Source: Flavobacteriales bacterium BRH_c54
GTDB lineage: Bacteria; Bacteroidota; Bacteroidia; Flavobacteriales_E; Vicingaceae
Reading direction: 5' to 3'
Assembly: GCA_000961845.1 (NCBI GenBank)
Contig: LADZ01000012.1
Coordinates: 1 to 64,000, forward strand
Length of the DNA: 64,000 nucleotides
The notes beneath the pieces were generated by a model that had not been told where the DNA came from, did not search any database, and saw only the letters and a program-made list of their open reading frames with translations. How positions within the stretch are numbered: position 1 is the first letter of the stretch; the number at the start of each line of letters is the position of its first letter. This document shows, in pieces, positions 59,272 through 64,000 of this stretch. The position numbers and the translations under genes are program-made.

Positions 59272-59940
59272 ATGGAAGTAAAGAAAATTCGCCAGGAACT
59301 TAATGAGTTAATAAAAAATATTGTGGAACATTCCGAAAGTTTTCCTGCAAATAGACCTATTCCATCATTAGAGGTAAGTGCGGTTATTTCTAAAGTAAAT
59401 AAAATGCAAGAACGATTAGCTGTGTTGAAATATTTATTAGAAATTCATGAAAATCAACAAAAAATTATCCCTTCACAAGAGTCAACAACTACTCAAGAAG
59501 AAGAATTGGTAGCACCGGAAAGTGTTGTTTCAGAAATAACTATTACCGAACAAGTTGCCGAGCCGGAAGCTCCTGTTATTGAAATTTCTGAAATAATTCA
59601 GCAAGAAGAACAAAAAGAACCACAAGAAAAAATGGGAGACAAAATGATTAGCGCTACGGAAGATTTAAAAGCTAATCAAGAAATTGCCCAAAAATTAAGC
59701 AGAACGCCAATTAAAAGTTTAAAAGAAGCTTTTTCTTTAAATGATAGGTATTTGTATGCTAATGAGTTGTTTGATAAAAACATGGAAGCGTTTAATAATT
59801 TAATTAAAACTATTGATGAATCTAGCAACATTAATGAAGCTCAGGAAAAACTCATTACTGCCAAAAATCAATATAATTGGGATGAAGAAAATAATTTTTA
59901 CATGGAGTTTAGCATATTGGTAGAAAGAAGGTTCAGCTAA
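59272..59940 (+). CDS. Conserved hypothetical protein, coiled-coil
   Basis: Start ATG 59272 (MEVKKIRQEL); TTG nine bases earlier is possible. About 222 residues. Residues 1-60 form a helical coiled-coil; 65-125 are an acidic, low-complexity linker (EEELVAPESVVSEITI and EEQKEPQE). The last 75 residues (SLNDRYLYANELFDKNMEAF and NEAQEKLITAKNQYNWD) resemble a C-terminal domain shared by many uncharacterised Bacteroidota proteins. No enzyme motif, no signal peptide. It sits next to tdk and upstream of the M28 gene (15-bp gap). Function unknown. Confidence 0.75.
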   Translation: MEVKKIRQELNELIKNIVEHSESFPANRPIPSLEVSAVISKVNKMQERLAVLKYLLEIHENQQKIIPSQESTTTQEEELVAPESVVSEITITEQVAEPEAPVIEISEIIQQEEQKEPQEKMGDKMISATEDLKANQEIAQKLSRTPIKSLKEAFSLNDRYLYANELFDKNMEAFNNLIKTIDESSNINEAQEKLITAKNQYNWDEENNFYMEFSILVERRFS

Positions 59941-59955
59941 TAAAATAGTGAAGTG

Positions 59956-61212
59956 ATGCTGAAAAATAGTTTATTTTTTTTGGGATTTTTTTTAGTTGTA
60001 ATTTCCGCTAAAAGTCAGGATGTAGAGTATGCTAAAAAGATCTTAGATACCTTGTCATCATCTTATTTTGAAGGTAGAGGTGCAGTAAACAACGGAGAAA
60101 AAAAAGCAGCAGATTTTATTGCTGAAGAATATAAAAAACACGGATTAAAATCATTTAAAGAAAGTTTTTTACAGCATTTTAATTATAACATCAACACTTT
60201 TTCTGGTAAGTTGGAGGTAGTTATAGATGGCGAAAAACTTATTCTCGGAAAAGATTATATTGTTGGAGCCGCATCAAGCAAATTGCAAGGCGAATTTGAT
60301 TTAGTGCATTATAATTCTACCAATTTACCCACTAAAAAAGAGTTGCAAAAGCTAACCAAGAGAGGTTTTTTCCTCAACAAAATAATTGTTATTGATGATG
60401 AAGGGATAGAAAAGGATAATGAAGTTCTAATAGCATTAAAAATAAATGTTTTTAATGCCATTGGGATAATTTTATTGGAAAATAAGCTAACTCAATCCAT
60501 AGCAACTTCTTATGAAAAATATGCTGTGCTTCACATTCTGAGAGAAGTCGTAGATCGAAATGCTCGAAAAATAGCAGTAAATATCAATCAGCAATTAATC
60601 AGCAATTTTAAATCACAAAATGTAATTGGTTATATAGAGGGAACGGATTTTCCTGATTCAATTATTGCAGTTTCCGCTCATTATGATCATTTAGGAAGAA
60701 TGGGTGATGAGGTTTATTTTCCGGGAGCCAACGATAATGCAGCCGGAGTGGCTATGTTGCTCAATTTTGCTAAATATTTTAGTGAAAAACTCCCTAAAAA
60801 AACCATGTTTTTTATGGCGTTTGGAGCTGAGGAATCTGGTATTATAGGGTCTCGCTATTTTGTGGAAAATCCAACTTTTGAATTAAAAAGAGTAAACTTC
60901 CTTATTAATTTGGATGTGATTGGAACAGGAATAGATGGCATAATGGTAGTAAATGGAGCTGATTTGCCACAAGCATTTGCTTTGTTGGAATCGTGCAACG
61001 AAAAAAAATATGTTCCTGAAATTAAAAAACGTAAAAATGCACCTAATAGCGATCATTTTTGGTTCGCTCAAAAAGGAATTCCCGCCTTTTTCATCTACGG
61101 ATTAGGTGGTGGAACTGCCTATCATGATGTTGATGATACTTCCGATAAGTTGAAATTGGAAAAATACAATGATGTTTTTTTATTAATCAGAGATTTTATT
61201 TTAAAATTATAA
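59956..61212 (+). CDS. M28 family metallopeptidase
   Basis: Start ATG 59956 (MLKNSLFFLGFF), a signal peptide (cleavage about residue 21, AKSQD). 418 residues. A PA-like insertion around residues 80-200 precedes the catalytic core. The zinc site is SAHYDHLGRMG (His, Asp), GANDNAAGVAMLL, GAEESGIIGSRYF and PNSDHFWFAQKGIPAFFIYG with a later HDVDD. M28 aminopeptidases of this type work in the periplasm or outside the cell. Weak neighbour link to the coiled-coil gene upstream. Confidence 0.93.
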   Translation: MLKNSLFFLGFFLVVISAKSQDVEYAKKILDTLSSSYFEGRGAVNNGEKKAADFIAEEYKKHGLKSFKESFLQHFNYNINTFSGKLEVVIDGEKLILGKDYIVGAASSKLQGEFDLVHYNSTNLPTKKELQKLTKRGFFLNKIIVIDDEGIEKDNEVLIALKINVFNAIGIILLENKLTQSIATSYEKYAVLHILREVVDRNARKIAVNINQQLISNFKSQNVIGYIEGTDFPDSIIAVSAHYDHLGRMGDEVYFPGANDNAAGVAMLLNFAKYFSEKLPKKTMFFMAFGAEESGIIGSRYFVENPTFELKRVNFLINLDVIGTGIDGIMVVNGADLPQAFALLESCNEKKYVPEIKKRKNAPNSDHFWFAQKGIPAFFIYGLGGGTAYHDVDDTSDKLKLEKYNDVFLLIRDFILKL

Positions 61213-61362
61213 TAATATACTGCTTCCAATTTTTATCTTTTGCATTATTCTCAACATTATTAATTCTTTACTTATTATTAAAATAAGTCATTTGCCGTAT
61301 AAATTATTATTCTAGAATTATATATGTTTGCCTAAAATATTTAAAAATTAAAATTATTTATT

Positions 61363-61866
61363 ATGACACATCTAAATTTAAGACTTTCATCAATCAGGTT
61401 AAGTAAATTGGCGTTGTTATTGGTGTTGTTTTTCTCTACAAGTTTAATGGTAAATGCTCAAAAACTAATTTCTAGTGATGAGTTAACACCAAATTTATTA
61501 AAAGAAACGTTTGAAAATGCTTTTATTGAAGTGTTGGAAGTAAAAGAAACTTACGTAAAAGTAAAAGACGTTTATTCTGTATTTTTAGATATAGATCCTA
61601 AAAAAAGATATGTAACGCTTTCGGGAGTTTACCAAGTGGTAGAGGGAGCTAAAAAACAAGAAGTTTATGAATTGATGAATAAGATCAATACAGAAGTAGC
61701 TTTGATAAAAATATTCTACAATGAAAATACCAATACGGTATCTTATTATTACTATTTTTATACTGAAGGAGGATTTACTCAAAAATCATTGGTTTACGCA
61801 TTAAAATTATATAAAGATGCCATTACGCTTAGTCTTCAGAAAGATACAGAAAAGTTGATAAAATAA
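61363..61866 (+). CDS. Small secreted protein, unknown function
   Basis: A 167-residue protein with a signal peptide (LALLLVLFFSTSLMVNAQK, cleavage near residue 35). The mature part (110-130 residues) alternates strands and helices (VLDIDPKKRYVTLSGVYQVV read with NTNTVSYYYYFYTEGG). No family recognised. The 150-bp upstream gap has TATGTTTG (61323-61330) as -7 element; a -33 partner is not clear. A strong terminator follows. Confidence 0.6.
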   Translation: MTHLNLRLSSIRLSKLALLLVLFFSTSLMVNAQKLISSDELTPNLLKETFENAFIEVLEVKETYVKVKDVYSVFLDIDPKKRYVTLSGVYQVVEGAKKQEVYELMNKINTEVALIKIFYNENTNTVSYYYYFYTEGGFTQKSLVYALKLYKDAITLSLQKDTEKLIK

Positions 61867-61884
61867 ATAAGCTTTTAGCTTTAC

Positions 61885-61926
61885 ACAAAAAAGCACAGTC
61901 TAAATTTTTAGACTGTGCTTTTTTGT
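61885..61926 (+). terminator. Terminator after the small secreted protein gene
   Basis: A 19-bp perfect stem (61885-61903 with 61908-61926) has an ATTT loop. The core gcacagtctaa is flanked by A and T runs, so it can work in both directions. Confidence 0.88.
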
Positions 61927-61983
61927 TTAACTTGTTTTTTTATTCATTACAGTTTAATTTCATAGCTTTGAATTTTAGAATAT

Positions 61984-62436
61984 ATGACTACAACAAGTAA
62001 AATACTAATAGGAAGGCAAGATGTTGCTGATTTTCCTCTGCTTAATATATCGCAATTACCAATTAAAATAGATACAGGAGCATATACATCCAGTTTACAT
62101 TGTCATAACATTGTTGAATTTGAAGAAAATGGAAAAAAGAAAATAAAATGTAATCTTTTAGATCCTGAACATGAAAATTATCACGAAAAAGAAATTACAT
62201 TTGCCGCCTTTACAAAAAAAAAGGTTAAAAGTTCTAATGGTCAGGTAGAAGAACGATATAAAATAACAACGGAAATTGTTCTTTTTAATCAAACTTTTCC
62301 AATAGAGTTTACACTTTCAGAAAGAGGAAGTATGCGATTTAGTGTATTAATAGGAAGAAAGTTTTTAACCAATAGGTTTATTGTAGATACATCAATGAAA
62401 AATTTATCATTAAAAAATAAGATCATAAAAATTTAA
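61984..62436 (+). CDS. Retropepsin-like aspartic protease (RimB/PF05618 type)
   Basis: A 150-residue single-domain protein. KIDTGAYTSSLHC (residues 28-40, catalytic Asp30 in DTGA) is the signature of the ATP-dependent-zinc-protease/RimB family, now seen as retropepsin-like. SSNGQVEERYKITTEIVL and FSVLIGRKFLTNRFIVDTS complete the fold. Partner of RimK in many genomes: RimK adds glutamates to ribosomal protein S6 and the protease may trim the product. The gene is 34 bp before rimK and probably co-transcribed. Confidence 0.85.
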   Translation: MTTTSKILIGRQDVADFPLLNISQLPIKIDTGAYTSSLHCHNIVEFEENGKKKIKCNLLDPEHENYHEKEITFAAFTKKKVKSSNGQVEERYKITTEIVLFNQTFPIEFTLSERGSMRFSVLIGRKFLTNRFIVDTSMKNLSLKNKIIKI

Positions 62437-62469
62437 AAAGAAGATACAAATTAAACGCATTCGAAATCT

Positions 62470-63342
62470 ATGAAAATTATCGTTTTATCCCGAAATCCTA
62501 ATCTTTACTCTACAAAACGCCTGGTTGAAGCAGGAGAAAAAAGAAAACACGAAATGATAGTAGTTGATCACACCAAATGTGATTTGATTATTGAGAAAAA
62601 AAAGCCACAAATTTACTATAAGGGTAAACCCCTTACAGATGTAGATGCTGTAATTCCTAGAATTGGAGCTTCTGTAACATTTTACGGTACAGCCGTTGTT
62701 CGTCAGTTTGAAATGATGAAAGTATTTACAGCAACAGAATCACAAGCATTAGTTCGTTCTAGAGATAAATTAAGAAGTTTACAAATTCTTTCGAGAGCTG
62801 GATTAGGATTGCCAAAAACTGCTTTTACCAACTATTCTAAAGATGTAAAGTCTATTATTAAAAATGTTGGAGGAGCACCACTGGTAATTAAATTGTTAGA
62901 AGGAACTCAAGGAGTAGGAGTAGTATTGGCAGAAAACAATAATGCAGCTGAATCGGTTTTAGAAGCATTTAATGGATTAAAAGCTAGAGTAATTGTTCAG
63001 GAATTTATTAAAGAAGCAGGTGGTGCTGATATTAGAGCTTTTGTTGTTGATGGGGTAGTAGTAGGAGCGATGAAAAGACAGGGAAAAGAAGGAGAATTTC
63101 GTTCTAATTTACACAGAGGAGGTACGGCTTCATTATACGATTTAACTGATGATGAGGAAAATGCTGCACTAAAAGCTGCTAAATCCCTTGGTTTAGGTGT
63201 TGCCGGTGTAGATATGTTGCAATCTAAAAAAGGACCATTAATTATGGAGGTAAATTCTTCTCCCGGTTTAGAAGGTATTGAAGGAGCTACCGGAAAGGAT
63301 ATTGCTAAAAGCATTATTAGATATATCGAGAGACATGTTTAA
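62470..63342 (+). CDS. rimK: Ribosomal protein S6--L-glutamate ligase
   Basis: An ATP-grasp enzyme that adds glutamate residues to the C-terminus of S6. It aligns by eye with E. coli RimK over most of the 290 residues: [98 protein letters not shown] and [15 protein letters not shown]. Third of the plus-strand genes after the terminator at 61926; S6 itself is not in the window. Family ligases of similar sequence also add amino acids to other substrates. Confidence 0.92.
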   Translation: MKIIVLSRNPNLYSTKRLVEAGEKRKHEMIVVDHTKCDLIIEKKKPQIYYKGKPLTDVDAVIPRIGASVTFYGTAVVRQFEMMKVFTATESQALVRSRDKLRSLQILSRAGLGLPKTAFTNYSKDVKSIIKNVGGAPLVIKLLEGTQGVGVVLAENNNAAESVLEAFNGLKARVIVQEFIKEAGGADIRAFVVDGVVVGAMKRQGKEGEFRSNLHRGGTASLYDLTDDEENAALKAAKSLGLGVAGVDMLQSKKGPLIMEVNSSPGLEGIEGATGKDIAKSIIRYIERHV

Positions 63343-63395
63343 GGTTTAAAGTTTCGAGTTCAAATTTGAATTAAAAAAGTAAAGCATTAAGCTAT

Positions 63396-64000
63396 ATGGA
63401 TACAGATGTTTTTCATTTTTTAGGTAAAAAAATTGGCAGAGGAGAAACCGTTCAGCTAAATATTGACATTGCTCGTCTGCATACCCGAACAGCTATTGAA
63501 GTACCAATTATTGTTTCTAGGGGTAAAAGTCCGGGACCGGTTATTTTACTAAATGCAGGAATTCATGGTGATGAGGTAAATGGCGTTGAAATAGTCAGAC
63601 AAATTATTGCCAAAAATTATCATAAACCAACTAACGGAACAGTAATTTGTATTCCGGTTTTAAATGTTTTCGGATTTTTACATCAAACAAGAGAATTTCC
63701 AGATGGACGTGATTTAAACAGGGTTTTCCCCGGTTCTAAAGAAGGTTCTTTAGGAAGTAGATTTGCCTATTTTTTCATGAAAGAAATTGTTCCTAAAATT
63801 GATTATTGTATTGATTATCATACAGGAGCAAGTAAACGATTTAATTATACCCACATTAGAATTGAAGGTGTTGATAAAGAAACGATTGAGCTAGCTCAAG
63901 TTTTTGGAGCACCTTTTATTATGTTGTCTAAAGTATTGCCAAAATCATTAAGAAGTGAAGCGGCAAAGAAAGGCGTTAAGGTTTTATTGTTTGAAGGAGG
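63396..64000 (+). CDS. Succinylglutamate desuccinylase/aspartoacylase-family protein (partial)
   Basis: Cut by the right edge; 201 codons visible. Start ATG 63396 (MDTDVFHFLGKKI), 53 bp after rimK. Zinc ligands His57 and Glu60 in LNAGIHGDEVNG and His142 in DYHTGASKR are placed as in M14-type desuccinylases; DLNRVFPGSKEGSL is another block. Together with rimK and the protease it forms a trio seen in several bacterial lineages. The substrate is not known here. Confidence 0.88.
   Translation, partial: MDTDVFHFLGKKIGRGETVQLNIDIARLHTRTAIEVPIIVSRGKSPGPVILLNAGIHGDEVNGVEIVRQIIAKNYHKPTNGTVICIPVLNVFGFLHQTREFPDGRDLNRVFPGSKEGSLGSRFAYFFMKEIVPKIDYCIDYHTGASKRFNYTHIRIEGVDKETIELAQVFGAPFIMLSKVLPKSLRSEAAKKGVKVLLFEG

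Noticed and set aside
62997-63314. Minus-strand ORF over rimK
   Set aside because: Antisense to a conserved enzyme; low-complexity composition.
1-64000. tRNA, rRNA, CRISPR arrays, insertion sequences, prophage
   Set aside because: I saw no clover-leaf with a matching anticodon arm, no regular spaced repeat series and no transposase or integrase reading frame. A dedicated scan would settle small RNAs.

Overview
The window is AT-rich chromosomal DNA from a member of the Bacteroidota, most likely the Flavobacteriales. The evidence is: several candidate promoters with the Bacteroidota TAnnTTTG -7 element and few Shine-Dalgarno sites; giant secreted PKD/Ig-like proteins ending in the type B (gliding-motility-associated) sorting domain of the type IX secretion system; an SBBP-repeat protein; a PorV-like barrel; long-form IspH; a haem_bd-type cytochrome; and a cobalamin-dependent ribonucleotide reductase. 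I see no rRNA, tRNA, CRISPR array, phage or transposase, so this is a single chromosomal neighbourhood with one strongly accessory block.

Layout. 1-2.5 kb: a giant SBBP/PKD secreted protein running off the left edge. 2.8-15.9 kb: mostly housekeeping genes, namely a CoA-binding protein, gpmI, a paaG-paaH-paaI operon, yicC-gmk-nadD, a haem_bd cytochrome, a GNAT enzyme, a glycosyltransferase, hemH, a secreted protein, methylmalonyl-CoA epimerase, yceI and rdgB. 16.0-36.1 kb: a surface-polysaccharide locus with a wecE-like aminotransferase, a multispanning candidate polymerase, a Wzx-type flippase, at least seven glycosyltransferases, an O-acyltransferase, an SDR epimerase, two N-acetyl-sugar amidotransferases (one fused to a glycosyltransferase domain), FkbM and class I methyltransferases, and galE. 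36.2-39.1 kb: korAB (2-oxoacid:ferredoxin oxidoreductase). 39.2-46.1 kb: two tandem paralogous giant T9SS substrates. 46.3-51.8 kb: nrdJ, ispH and pabB. 51.8-52.4 kb: a RelE/ParE toxin-antitoxin pair with a 24-bp perfect palindrome inside its promoter. 52.4-57.3 kb: an rmlD-like reductase, an outer-membrane helix-hairpin-helix barrel protein, a PorV-like barrel, a PLDc_N membrane peptide and paaY. 57.5-61.9 kb: a CNNM/DUF21 protein, tdk, a coiled-coil protein, an M28 peptidase and a secreted protein. 62.0-64 kb: a retropepsin-like protease, rimK and a succinylglutamate-desuccinylase-like enzyme, the last cut by the right edge.

How the genes work together. The polysaccharide block would make dideoxy-amino and amidino-type sugars, assemble them with the glycosyltransferases, decorate them (acetyl, methyl) and flip and polymerise them. 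It has no initiating sugar-phosphate transferase, no Wza/Wzz export genes and no HisH/HisF-type ammonia donor in view, so part of the pathway lies elsewhere. Methylmalonyl-CoA epimerase plus NrdJ point to use of cobalamin. PaaG/H/I and PaaY are parts of aerobic phenylacetate or fatty-acyl catabolism, with the rest outside the window.

Most unusual items: the glycosyltransferase-amidotransferase fusion (24.4-26.7 kb), the tandem glycosyltransferase pair beside it, four genes whose best starts appear to be non-ATG (two of them non-standard codons), the HHH/outer-membrane-barrel module, the toxin-antitoxin operator, an 18-bp perfect palindrome ahead of yceI, and the RimB-like/RimK/desuccinylase trio.
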